A stretch of 64,000 bases of DNA from Viscum album (lineage: Eukaryota; Streptophyta; Magnoliopsida; Santalales; Viscaceae): contig OY728121.1 of assembly GCA_963277665.1 (NCBI GenBank), positions 1,649,430,062 to 1,649,494,061 on the forward strand, in the 5' to 3' direction. The position numbers were made by a program, and so were the translations under genes. The notes below the pieces were generated by a model that worked only from the letters and a program-made list of their open reading frames with translations, made no database searches and was not told where the DNA came from. Of the stretch, positions 33,931-44,132 are shown piece by piece (within the stretch, counting starts at the first letter, position 1; the number at the start of each line of letters is the position of its first letter).

Positions 33931-35139
33931 GTGGGATTTATTTCTACTTTGTCTTAATATTTGGAGACAATAGATTAGGAAAGGGAGGATATGATATTTG
34001 GTAATTAGCTGTTCCCGGGAGTAGCTACTCTGTGTACAGGGAAAAATCCAAATTACCTCGAATTGAATTATGATTTGGATTTTGAGTCGTTACAGTTGAT
34101 TCAATTTCACTATTGGGTGACACACTTGATGTCTTATATTATTATTGATTCAATTATGGCACTATTTTGTTGCAACCTGATCAGATGAGGATATTCCATC
34201 TCATGAATCATATAAGAACTTGTTCTAATCACATTTCATGCATTATGCCATGCCATCTAGGATGCACTAGTTATCACATGCTGTTGTGATATATGATCTA
34301 ATAACTAAGAATGCTGTTCTGATAGGTGTATTGGTACGTGTTATGGTTTGAATTGAACAGACTCCAAACATTGGTTCTTCTGGTGTATGGGTCCTCTTAG
34401 ACCAGAATTTTGTAGATCATGATTCAATTTCTATTCAACAATGTTCTCCTTGGGTGCCAAATAGTAATTCATGGGTTGTATGTTCCCTCACAGATCAGAA
34501 ATTGGCATCCCGCTGGTTGTTTTTTTTTGAAGAATAGGGGTTATTTGGGAAATCTGGAGTTTGTGTCCTGAAAAACCCAGTATACACAGCATGTAGTCTA
34601 TCTTAACACACCATGTGTTCTTCCTGTTTGGGGAAGAAGGTGTTCAAGTTTTATAATAACATGTCGGGTACCATGTGTACACGCCGTGTAACATGTCCTG
34701 TGAGAATGGAACATGGGTTTTTGTGCTTTTAGAAATACAAATCGTGTAATGGGATTACACACCATGTGTAAGTCGACCATGAATCCGACCATGTGACTAA
34801 CAAAAAAATTGTTTGAAAACATAGTTGTACATGCTGTGTCGAGAGTGAACATGGAAATTTGTCTTATACTGGCAGAACCAAGTAGTTCTAGCCGTCTAGA
34901 AGGGAGGAAAATTAAATTGAAGACTATGTCTCTAAAGTAACATGCCATGTGTGTGGTGTGTTACATGGCCATGTTGGGAAGAAATGCACACCCATGTAAA
35001 TACCCAGGATAACACTTCGTGCATGTGGTTATACATACTGTGTACCCCAATTTTGGAAAACATTAATGATTTACTTTACATGTTCCTCTTGTGAACTTCT
35101 GAGTAATAGTTTCATTTTTCAGTAATACGGTACTGAGGT
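33931..35139 (+). other. Leader of element C1 with palindromic TACAC/GTGTA motifs
   Basis: A non-coding leader between PBS and gag. From 34,575 to 35,045 it holds about ten copies of an imperfect 13-bp palindrome, for example TACACAGCATGTA (34,571-34,583), ACACGCCGTGTA (34,680-34,691) and TACACACCATGTGTA (34,746-34,760). The same motif recurs in both LTRs. Similar ACACGGCCGTGT-type repeats are familiar to me from Tekay-like elements of several plants. Their function is unknown to me. Confidence 0.6.
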
Positions 35140-36130
35140 GTGTGTGCTGGACCCTGTAGAGTCATTCCACTATGACGACCATGAGTTGTATTCCAGGAGA
35201 GAGGTGATGAGCATACTCAAGAAATAGTGGGCCACGAGATACCGATGGACCCTCCAATTGTGCCAGCTATGGCACTGGCCATTATACCGGACATGGGTGC
35301 ATAAACATGTTTTGAAGAAGGTTTTTTGAGGTTCATGAAGACCTTTCAGGGAGAACTATAGTTTTCCACATCGATGGAAGAGCAGATGAATATATTCTAG
35401 AAGTAATATCCACCTACTTTTTTGGGGGATGGCGGACCACAGGCTGCAGAATCATGAATAGAATCACTGTTGACTATATTGAAGCATCTGGAGATGCCAC
35501 TTGAGAGGAGGGTCTAGCTCAAAACATATATGTTGTGTGATTCTGCAAAGAGGTGGTGGGATTTTAGCACTCAGGCAGGGCATCTGTGGGATATGATGTG
35601 GAAAGACTTTCAGGCAACCTTCAATGATTATTATTTTCCCGAAATGATGAGGGATGATCGAGTATTCGAGTTCATGCACCTGGAGTTGGGCCCACTATAA
35701 TTTATGCATTATTCTTCCTGGTTTACAGAGCTTCAGTGATTCAAACCTATTCTTATGGGTGATGATGTATTGGATTCTAGACGATTTAGGGATGGTCTCA
35801 GGTTGGAAATCCGATCCCCGATGAATGTATTCAGGTTTCTTATGGTCTCTACTATTGTTAATCATGTTATGATTACCGAGAAATTTTTTTGGGAAGCTGG
35901 TGGAGAGAGCTATGGTGATTGGGCACTAAGATTGGGTATTGTCTCTACCAAAAGCGAGAAGCATCTTATGGTGCATTCTCAGGGGAATACGAGCAGTCAA
36001 AACCTTTCTTCTGGTAGGAAGGTGAGGTTCTACCAGTGAGGTAGGATGTGGCATACGAGACCCTAGTGACCGAAGGACCCAGTTGAGTGCCAAGCTTGTG
36101 GAAAGATGGGCCATCTACAGGGATTTGGTA
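35140..36130 (+). pseudogene. Gypsy gag with zinc knuckle (element C1), broken
   Basis: The particle protein. FQGEL (about 35,347) marks the FxGxxxPxxAxxW start. LKTYMLCDSAKRWWDFST (about 35,517-35,570) matches LAxYxLxGxAxxWW. WKDFQATFNDYYFPEMMRDD (about 35,601-35,660) matches WxxFxxxFxxxYFPxxxRxxK. A second frame holds DDVLDSRRFRDGLRLEIRSP (about 35,761-35,820), the GLRxEIRxxV end of the domain. CQACGKMGHLQGF (about 36,090-36,128) is a C-x2-C-x4-H zinc knuckle whose last Cys is Gly. Its start codon may be near 35,245, but the N-terminus is unclear. Stops interrupt the domain. Confidence 0.85.
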
Positions 36131-36429
36131 GGATGTTTCCACCAGTGGCTAGTGAGAGAGGTTCTTTATAGACTCTACGTGCCAGAGCAGGGTTAGTAGC
36201 TTCTCACCAGTCTGGAAACTGGAAAACATTAGGGCATTCAAGCCATGGTGGGGGTGTGGCCATGGTAGCCAAGCCCCAGGATCAGAGAGAAAGTATGAAG
36301 GTCCTCTCAGGGTATCCCAGTAGTGTCTCAAGGCTTTGGTCCTGGTCAATCTTATGAAATGAAACAGACCCAGCAGGAGAAGGATCCCAAACCTTCTACA
36401 GTCAGAGGTAATTTTGTAGTCGCCTCTAT

Positions 36430-36600
36430 TTTAGCTTCTACATTTTTTTGATACTGGTGTAACATATAGATTTAAATCGGTGGTTATTGTGGAAATCCGT
36501 ATTCTCTGTTCTTATTATACTTCTGATGTTATAATGTTATACACTTCCTTAGGTATTTTAATGATAGGTGTGCATTAATGAAAGAAGTACCCCCTTGAGA
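36430..36600 (+). pseudogene. Gypsy aspartic protease (element C1)
   Basis: FFDTGVTYRF with the D-T-G active site at 36,450-36,458 matches LFDTGASHSFIS of retropepsins in this family. The upstream frame (VASILASTF) matches VxGTI...SxxALVL only weakly. The catalytic triad is kept, but the surrounding frame is interrupted. In an intact element it would cut gag-pol. Confidence 0.75.
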
Positions 36601-36779
36601 TTGGTGGGTGTCACTTTCTATGGAAGCTTTGTGTCTTAGAGATTATGGGTTTTTATGTCATTCATAGAATGGAATGGTTGGTTTCTTTTTGAGCCTTGGT
36701 TGATTAATATCATTGCAGGGTTACTTTCACAACACCAGAGGGAAGAGAGTTTCTACATAAGGGTGAATGAGATGTCCAG

Positions 36780-37640
36780 GAAAGAATAGATAGACCTGAG
36801 TATCATGACTGGGTGGGATGACTGCCCAAATTACATGTTTATATTTGGATAACCAAGGAACATGTCAGGATGAATTGACTCTAGTGATTGATCATTTCAT
36901 GGATGTTTTTCTGGACGACTTCTCAGGATTACCTCCAGTCAGAGAGGTGGAGTTTACTATCGATCTAGTTCTAGGAGCTCCTCCAGTATCAATTCCTCTT
37001 TACAAGATGGGTACAATGGAGTTTTAAGAGCTCAAGAGGCAGTTGGAAAATCTAGAAGATAAGGGTTTTATGCTAACGAGTACTTCTCGTTGTGGTTCAC
37101 TAGTCCATTTCGAAAAAAAGTCAAACAATACCATTGGGATATGCACGAACTATTCGAAACTAAACCGGTTAACGGTTAAAAACTGATATCCTTTTCCACT
37201 GATAGATGAACGATTTGATCAACTTCGTGGAGCATGAGTGTTATAGAAGATTGGCATAAGGTCAGGATATCACCAGGTACATGTTTGACCTTCATACATA
37301 CATCGTACGACCTTTTGTAGAAGGTATGGACGATATGTGTACTTGGTTATGCATTTTGGCCTCATAAAGACGCTCTTAGTTTTCATAGTGCTAATGAACC
37401 GAGTGTTCCATCCCAACATATATTATTTTGTGGTTGTTTTCGTGGATGATATCATGGTGTATTTTCACAATCCACATGAACATGAAAAACACCTTGAGAT
37501 CATTTTTAATACACTGAGAGAGATTAATTTATATTCTATGATTGAAAAATGCCACTTCTGGATAGATCAGATTCACTTCTTGTGTCACGAAATCTCAGAG
37601 ACAGGAGTAATATTGGACCTATAGTAGGTAAAACTCATAG
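36780..37640 (+). pseudogene. Gypsy reverse transcriptase (element C1), broken
   Basis: DVFLDDFSGLPPVREVEFTI (about 36,901-36,960) matches the FPEELPGLPPxREVEFxIDL start, followed by DLVLGAPPVSIPLYKM. QLENLEDKGFM (about 37,040-37,072) matches QLQELLDKGFI. GICTNYSKLNRLTVKN (about 37,137-37,184) matches RMCIDYRxLNKVTVKN, with the first catalytic Asp changed to Asn. FVVVFVDDIMVYFHNP (about 37,427-37,474) contains an intact F-V-D-D box. CHFWIDQIHFLCHEISETGV (about 37,551-37,610) matches CEFWLxxVxFLGHVISxxGI. One internal stop follows GTMEF, and a frameshift lies between the two halves. Confidence 0.9.
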
Positions 37641-38225
37641 TGACTTCTGGGAATCCCAAGAATGTTTTTGAGGTACATAGTTTCTTGGGGATATCTGGTT
37701 ACTACATTTATTTTAAATATGAATTCACCAGCTTAGCAACACCGATGATGGGATTGAATAAGAATGGTGTGATGTTTGAGTGGCCAAATTCTTGTGACAC
37801 AGCCATTCAAGAGTTGAAGTGATGTTTGACCTCCAAACCAATACTGATATTTCCATATCCAGGAAAGAGTTACACTGTGTACTGTGATGCATTAGGTATT
37901 GGTCTGGGAGAAGTGCTTATATAGGGGGATCGAGTTATTGCATATGGGTCTTAGTAGTTGAGGCCACATGAGAGGAAATAACCGACCCATGATCTCATTT
38001 TAGCTGTAGTTTTTCATGGTTTGCGCTATTGGAGACATTATTTATTAAGAGAACATTTTGTGGTGTACAATGTCCATGAAAGTTAGAAATAATTTTTTAA
38101 TCCACGTGATTTGAATATGAGATAGCGAAGGTGGGTGGAATACCTTCATTTATTCGATCTTGAGCTTGCCTATATTCCTTGTAAAGGAAATGCAGTGGCT
38201 GACGCACTAAGTAGGAAGACTGAGA
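37641..38225 (+). pseudogene. Gypsy RNase H (element C1), broken
   Basis: NVFEVHSFLGISGYYIYF (about 37,661-37,715) matches NVxEVRSFLGLAGYYRRF at the RT-RNase H connection. YTVYCDALGIGLGEVLI (about 37,871-37,920) matches YxVYCDASxxGLGCVLMQ with the catalytic Asp kept. LRYWRHYLLREHFVVYNVH (about 38,023-38,080) matches LKxWRHYLLGExFxxxTDH, losing the Asp. RRWVEYLHLFDLELAYIP and NAVADALSRK (about 38,124-38,218) end the domain. Stops stand where the family has Gln (LI-stop-GD, MR-stop-RRW) or Arg (ELK-stop-CL), as expected from CAG to TAG and CGA to TGA changes. Confidence 0.9.
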
Positions 38226-38454
38226 CACAAGAAGTGCATGAGGATAGTGGTGAGTGAAAGCTTATATCTTTGTTCTATGAGATTCATTTATAGGTGAACG
38301 AAAGTTAGGGGTAGGCTTATATTTCATATTTTTTATCACCTCTACCCTACTGGATAGAGTGAGGATGATGCAGCTATCAGATTCCAAAGGCCTAGTTCTA
38401 AAGGAGAGTGTAGTTGGAGAGGGACCTCCTCCTAGATAGATGACGGGAAAGGAT

Positions 38455-39430
38455 TAAGTTCTTTGTATCCCTGGACATGTGTGGGTTCTAGGGGGTATCC
38501 AATGAGTTGGGGAGGGAGTTTCATGATTTAGCTTGGGCAGTGAATCCTGGAGTTCCCAAGACGTACCGTGACTTGCGCTGCCAGTACTAGTGGCCAGGTA
38601 TGATGTAAGACGTTGATTTTTTTTACGAGGTGTTCCACCTATCAGTAGGTGAAGGCAGAGCACCCGTGGTTGGCGGGGCTCTTACAACACCTACCCATTC
38701 CTGAGTAGATGTGGGATGATGTCACGATGGATTCTGTGATGGGGTTACATACATCGCATAAAGGAAAGGATGTTGTGTGGGTTGTAAATGAGAGGATTAC
38801 GACGGCTGCTCTCTTCTTGTCAATCAAAGAGACAGTTGGTGTTGATGAGATCAGAAAGATATATATCTGAGAGGTGGTATGAATTCATGGGGTCCCACGT
38901 TCTATCATTTAAGATGGGGACACCCTCTTTGCATCTCATTTCTGGAAGAGTTTTAAGAGGGAACTGGGTGCACAGGTGATTCTGAGCACAACATACCATC
39001 CTTAGATAGATGGCTTGTCTGAGCGTACAATACAGGTTCTAGAGGACATTTTGGGTGTTGGTGTCCAAGGAATTCAGGAATCTTCGAAGAATCATATACC
39101 CTTGGTTTATTTTTCCTAAAATAATATATTTTTTGGTACTATTAAGATGGAACCATAAGAGGGTTTGTACAAGAGGCCATGTCGATCATCCTTATATTGG
39201 CTTGAGGTAGGGGAGGTAGCTATGCTAGGGCCTCTTGTTTTCCAGGAGACTATTGAATATGTTCACTTAATTCAGAGATGGATGGCTACTGTGAAGTCTC
39301 GTTATAAATCATATTCCGATAACTATACCGACCTTTGGTTTCTGAGGTCGGGGATCGAGTTTTTCTACGTGTCGCACCAAGATTGGGGAAAAATTGGATT
39401 AAGAGACAAGGTAATCTTTCTCTGAGATAT
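38455..39430 (+). pseudogene. Gypsy integrase (element C1), broken
   Basis: NPGVPKTYRDLRCQY then WPGMM (about 38,542-38,604) matches HPGxTKMYRDLRxxYWWPGMK of the HHCC region, with a stop in place of the first Trp. MWDDVTMDSVMGL (about 38,708-38,746) carries the first catalytic Asp. GVPRSII and the damaged D-G-D (about 38,890-38,915) mark the second. YHP-stop-IDGLSERTIQVLEDIL (about 38,991-39,050) matches YHPQTDGQSERTIQTLEDML with the catalytic Glu kept. The YKR-P...Q-type C-terminal region continues to about 39,430. Intact, it would insert the cDNA. Confidence 0.9.
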
Positions 39431-39790
39431 GTCAGACCATTTGATATTCTAGAATGATTCAGGTTAGTTTCCTATCAGTTATAGTTTCCTTAGAGGTACC
39501 GGGCCATGTACAACATCTTCCATGTATCTCAGCTACGCTACTATCACTCAGACACATCTCATGTTTTTTTAGCCCAAGAAGGTTGAGATTCAGGTTGATG
39601 CATCCTTTGAGGAGCATCCGATTTATATAGATGATATGAGAACGAAGGTTCTCTAAGGCAAGTCAGTTCCTCTCGTATGGGTTCTATGGCATCACAGTCG
39701 AGTGCAGGACAAGACTTGGGAGAGGGAGGATGATATACATTCTCAGTGTCTAGAGTTATTCTCAGATATTCCATCACCACCCTTGTAAGG
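39431..39790 (+). pseudogene. Chromodomain-like C-terminus of element C1 polyprotein
   Basis: VDASFEEHPIYIDDMRTKVL, a stop, GKSVPLVWVLWHHSRVQDKT and WEREDDIHSQ (about 39,595-39,748) match the family block PxxIxDRxxKxLRxKxIPLVKVLWxxHxxExATWExExxMRxxYPxLF. That block is the group II chromodomain region at the end of Tekay/Del integrases. The chromodomain is thought to steer integration to heterochromatin. The tail LELFSDIPSPPL is nearly the same as in element C. Confidence 0.75.
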
Positions 39791-39811
39791 TAAATTCAGG
39801 GACAAATTGAT

Positions 39812-39824
39812 TTAAGGGGGAAAG
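39812..39824 (+). other. Polypurine tract of element C1
   Basis: TTAAGGGGGAAAG two bases before the 3' LTR is the expected primer site for plus-strand cDNA synthesis. Confidence 0.8.
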
Positions 39825-39826
39825 TT

Positions 39827-41748
39827 TGTAAGAACATGGTTTTTCTTTTGAGGTATAATTCTCTTATATTTTTTCCTTGAGTTATTTTTTTAAAAAAAGG
39901 GAGAATTTGGAAAATGTTTGTTTATGGGTTACACGACATGTAATCATATATACAGACAATATAGTATGGATGTGTATGATTGGGATACTTGGAGTGTGAT
40001 CATGTTGGAAGAGGAGAGCAGAAAACGGCACTATACATCGTGTACTTCTTAATAAATGCCATGTAGTCATGTCAGCAGCTCGGTGTGGGACGCGTAAAGT
40101 AAGTCTGCGAAATTATGAATAGTAAAATTATACACACGCTGTGTTATATACATACACACTATGTACTTTTTATTTCAGGCTAAAATGAGCAATAACATTA
40201 TTTTCTACTCATTTATATAGGAGACTTACTAGGTTGAAGAACAAGGAGGCTGAAGCCTGTTTTTTCTCCTAAAACATTGTCCAAACTCTGATACTTTCTC
40301 TATCGGTCTCGTTTGAACCCAATAGGTATGCGGTTTATTATTATATATTATTTATTCATAATTTCTATTCTAAATTATTTTATTTAGGGTTTAATGGTTT
40401 CCCCCTTTTGATAGATCTATGTCTTTCTAGGTCGATTCAAGGGTTGGCATCAGAGAATATCTACTGTACGACATCGAGGTAGATGGTCTCTTGCATCTCT
40501 TTAATTATTGAGGTGTAAATATGGGAAATTGTGCCTCCCACCCATGTTTAGGGAGTTTCATTGAAAGGAATTTGTTCCTTTTTTTTATAAAATGTTGATT
40601 TGATAATGAAATCAAAAAATTAAAGCATGATATGCTTCATTGTTGGTTAAGGGCCACCCCACGAGTTTCTTTACCTTGGATAATTTGTTTGTTAATTTTG
40701 GCCTAGTATATATATAGACATTTCTTTATTAAACTTTTAATTTTTTAAAAAAATAACTCGATTAATTTATAGAATTGAAGTTTTGTTAGAATTGTAAGTA
40801 TTTTGATTATGGATTTCAGATTGTGTTTTCCCCATTTTCCATGCAGTTTTTTTCTTGTTAAGAAAGTTGGAATGTTTTATTGAATTTATATGAGTAAATG
40901 GTAAATATAATTGGGGGATATATGGGTTCATCATATAATGTCAGGAATGGACTCACATGACTGTTTTATCTCAAACCTTGGGTGACACATAGGTAAAATT
41001 TAGTACGCCATGGATGAGGAATGTCGAGTTTAAGCTGAATTCTGATACATTAATAATTCAAGTAAATGAACTAATAATGAACATATTAATTTCTATAAAT
41101 GAATACTAGTAATTGTAGGATTGTTTAAATCTAAGTGCCTATCAGTTTACTAAAAGTCATTCTAATATACTACTGGTGAATATAATCACTAATTGATTGT
41201 CCTATACAATTAATGGTTGCATACTAGGATTCATTTCTCACACCTATATTGGGTCATGATTTTGTGCCAAGACATACTATATTGCTGCAGGTGTCCATAG
41301 GATAAATTCTCCCTATAAAGGTACTTGATTACTACTTAGGATTAGAAGAGCATGTGACCAATCCAAGGCTTTCGATGCTGCTGAGTTTAATTTTGTTTTA
41401 CCACACATTGGTATTGTATAGTACTTGATTTCAGTGTATCATGTTTCACTATTTTATTAGAACACATGACATGATTCATCATTTTGATATCATATGCCAT
41501 ATGGTTAACTTATTCCTTTAGTCTCTAGTTGTTTACTTCAGTTTCATGTTTTTACTACTTCCCCTATTTGTTAATATTTATTCCACTATGCTATACTCTG
41601 CCAATGAGGGAATAGTTTCCACACTATCACACCCTAGACCCTTATTGCTAGTCAGCTGCCTCTATCATTTGAGGAAATGCGCTTGAGGTCATGTGACCAA
41701 CGGGGTACGGGGTAATAGTTGAGTGTCTTCCGGACTCGGGATGTTACA
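39827..41748 (+). repeat. 3' LTR of element C1
   Basis: Starts TGTAAGAACATGG and ends CTCGGGATGTTACA. It lacks about 420 bp found in the 5' LTR; the break falls near 41,010-41,020. It is otherwise collinear. TTTAC follows at 41,749-41,753. Confidence 0.95.
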
Positions 41749-41923
41749 TTTACTTTATTTATGCATTATTTTATTTTCCCAACATAATATGAGTATTATG
41801 TATGTAATATTATTTTCCAAATTTTCTAAACAATTCAGTCCTTTGGGACACGATTTTCTTAAATTTAGGCCAACAAAATAATGTAAGTCACTAACTCCGG
41901 GATACTGCGGTTGAGGAATTTCA
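41749..41923 (+). repeat. 5' LTR of element B, second piece
   Basis: Continues B's LTR after C1. TTTACTTTATTTATGCATTA aligns with TTTACTTTGTTTATACTTTA at 47,576 of the 3' LTR, and both run on to a C-A end (GAATTTCA at 41,923, GCATTACA at 47,751). Confidence 0.9.
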
Positions 41924-41925
41924 GT

Positions 41926-41936
41926 TGGTATTAGAG
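41926..41936 (+). promoter_or_regulatory. Primer binding site of element B
   Basis: TGGTATTAGAG, two bases after the LTR end, matches TGGTATCAGAG with one C-to-T change. Confidence 0.85.
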
Positions 41937-42149
41937 AAAGTTTAGTTGAAAATTTGGAAACAATAATTATGAAAACATATATTAGAGAACATAACCCTAT
42001 GATTTAATTTGGGGGTAAGTATAAAATAACATCACAAAAAACCCGTGTTTATGATTAAGATATCATATTCAAATAAAATTTACAATTTATGTTATGTATT
42101 TCAATAGTTTTGGGATTATAAATTATGTTCCATAGTGATATGATATAAT

Positions 42150-43090
42150 ATAGTATATGCCAGTTTTTATAAATAAATGCCGTAAGGAAGGATGGTATCT
42201 ATACCCATGGAAAATTTAGAGGTTTCTCTATGGAGAAAACCAATACATCTGGAACTAGAATGGATCAAAATATGACTATATTAGGGTAACATAATCTGGT
42301 TATGAAAAATGACCATGCCCAAATGGATCAACTTGTTACATAGAAATAATATCTTTTGCTAGATCACTTTATATGATAGAATACCCCATCATTTAGTGGG
42401 ACTACTGAACCATTGGTAGCTAAGAAATGGATTCAGTAATTGGAGAAGATATTTATGTTATTAAGAAGTTGTGAAAAAGAAAATGTTATACTTATAGTGT
42501 ATTTAATCAATGGTGATACATATGAATAGCGGATGTTGATATAAAATTCAAGGGAGGAAGAAAAAAATAACTCATGGAATAGAAAAATTTTAAGGATACA
42601 TTATTCAATAAATAATTCCTTCATGTGCAACAAATTGAGATGGAGATAAATATAATTAGCTAAATTAAAAAGGATGAAGAAGGTTTTTGTATTATCAAGA
42701 TACATTTATAATTCTATCATGGTATTCTATGGATCACATATGCAACATAGAGTGTATGATTTTCAAATTCATTGAAGGTCATAATCCTAATCTTTGAAGG
42801 GTGTTGGTTTCTTAAAATTTTTCATTATATGAAGTAATCATTTTATGTTGCAGGAAAACAGAGAAGGAATTATATATATATTACATATTTTAAGGAATCC
42901 AAGAGATAAATAGGTCTTATGAACTCCATGTAAAGGGAAATGTGTCAATGAAAAAAAAAATGAAAAAATTATCACATTTTAAGAACTGTGGAAGAAAACA
43001 CCATTGTAAATTCTTCAAGGGGCTGTGATTTTGTTATAAGTGTGGAAAAAGGGTCAATCAGTTAATGAATTCATGAAAAAAATAAAATAC
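42150..43090 (+). pseudogene. Gypsy gag (element B), broken
   Basis: NTPSFSGTTEPLVAKKWIQ then LEKIFMLLRSCEKENVIL (about 42,380-42,490) matches NPPxFxGxxxPxxAxxWxxxMEKIFxxLxCxxxxKVxLA of retrotrans_gag. The stop after IQ replaces a residue of the linker. YLINGDTYE follows the usual FMLEGEAxxWW place, though the tryptophans are lost. CYKCGKR at 43,032-43,052 is the start of a zinc knuckle, with the GHxxxxC half destroyed. Intact gag would form the particle; this copy has many stops. Confidence 0.75.
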
Positions 43091-44132
43091 TTTTATTATG
43101 ATTTCTTCATATATATATCTAAGGCACTTTGAAATTTAATACCACAATAGTCAAGGGAAAATACCTCCAAATAAACTAAGGGTTCAAATTCAAGATTATG
43201 TTTTTGATACAACCGAAGTGGAATTATTAATATTCCTATGTTTGGATTCAAGAATAATTTCATTTTAATATTTAATCAATGCTGCATTTTTTATAATAAT
43301 TATGAATTATTTAAGGATTCTACTGAAGTACTTTTTCATTAAATATTTCAGATCATATGTTTAAAGGTAAGAAGAAAATTGACTTGGAAGAATGTACAAC
43401 TTTTTGGAATTCACATGGCTGAGGAAAAGGTAATCCTTAATATGTTCCTAATGTTGAGATAATAATATTGGATAAATATATGATTGATATAGATAAATTG
43501 AAATGGATAATATTAACTACCGGGGAAATGAATCTAAATTTTTGGATCTTAATCTTTTATAAAGGTTTACTATTTTTAAAATGGTTTAAGTTAAACTTTG
43601 GTTGTGGTTTTAGAGATTGATATAATTTTTTACCATATTAGAGATGAATTAGAAATAGTTAAAGGAAAAACTATTGGAAAATAGTATGATTGTGAAATAG
43701 AAACATATCAAGTAATTATATTTCTTCACATTTTTATAGAGTAAAATAATTATTCATCTATAGGAAAAGGGTATTGAAAGAAAAATGTTTTCTATTATAA
43801 TAATTTTTTATGATATCAATAAAATAATTCACTCCTCTAGTTTATGTATTTATGTTCAAAAAATTTCCCGTGAACATGTTCCCTATCACTCTCTATGAGA
43901 AATTGATAGCTATATTTTTCTTCCATATCCACGTTTTCACTAATTTTCTCTTATTCAAAAACCTAGTTTTGTGATGAAATTCACATTTAATTTTCCATAT
44001 TATTAATAATATGTGACATTAAACCTATTTTCTATATGGATTTTTAAGAAATATTATTTTCCAATATCTAATCCTCGATTACCAAGATCAAATTTGAATT
44101 CCGAGGACACAATTTAATTAAATTGTGGAGAA
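43091..44132 (+). other. Element B interior downstream of gag: no pol recognised
   Basis: About 1 kb where a complete gypsy element would have some 3.5 kb of pol. No protease, YVDD box, RNase H or DDE core can be read. The last 40 bases (GAGGACACAATTTAA...GTGGAGAA) look like the end of a gypsy polyprotein followed by a polypurine tract directly before the LTR start. A pol deletion or a non-autonomous family would both fit. Confidence 0.6.

Larger units (their letters stand above)
31573..41748 (+). mobile_element. Element C1: Ty3/gypsy chromovirus (Tekay/Del-like), innermost insertion
   Basis: Inserted in the 5' LTR of element B with a perfect 5-bp target duplication TTTAC (31,568-31,572 and 41,749-41,753). 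Joining the flanks restores B's LTR. LTRs are 31,573-33,916 (2,344 bp) and 39,827-41,748 (1,922 bp), starting TGCAAGAAC / TGTAAGAAC and ending GATGTTACA. A PBS (33,920-33,930) and a polypurine tract (39,812-39,824) are in place. Gag, protease, RT, RNase H, integrase and a chromodomain-like end follow in the normal order on the plus strand. It is the best preserved full-length element here but has many stops. Confidence 0.95.
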
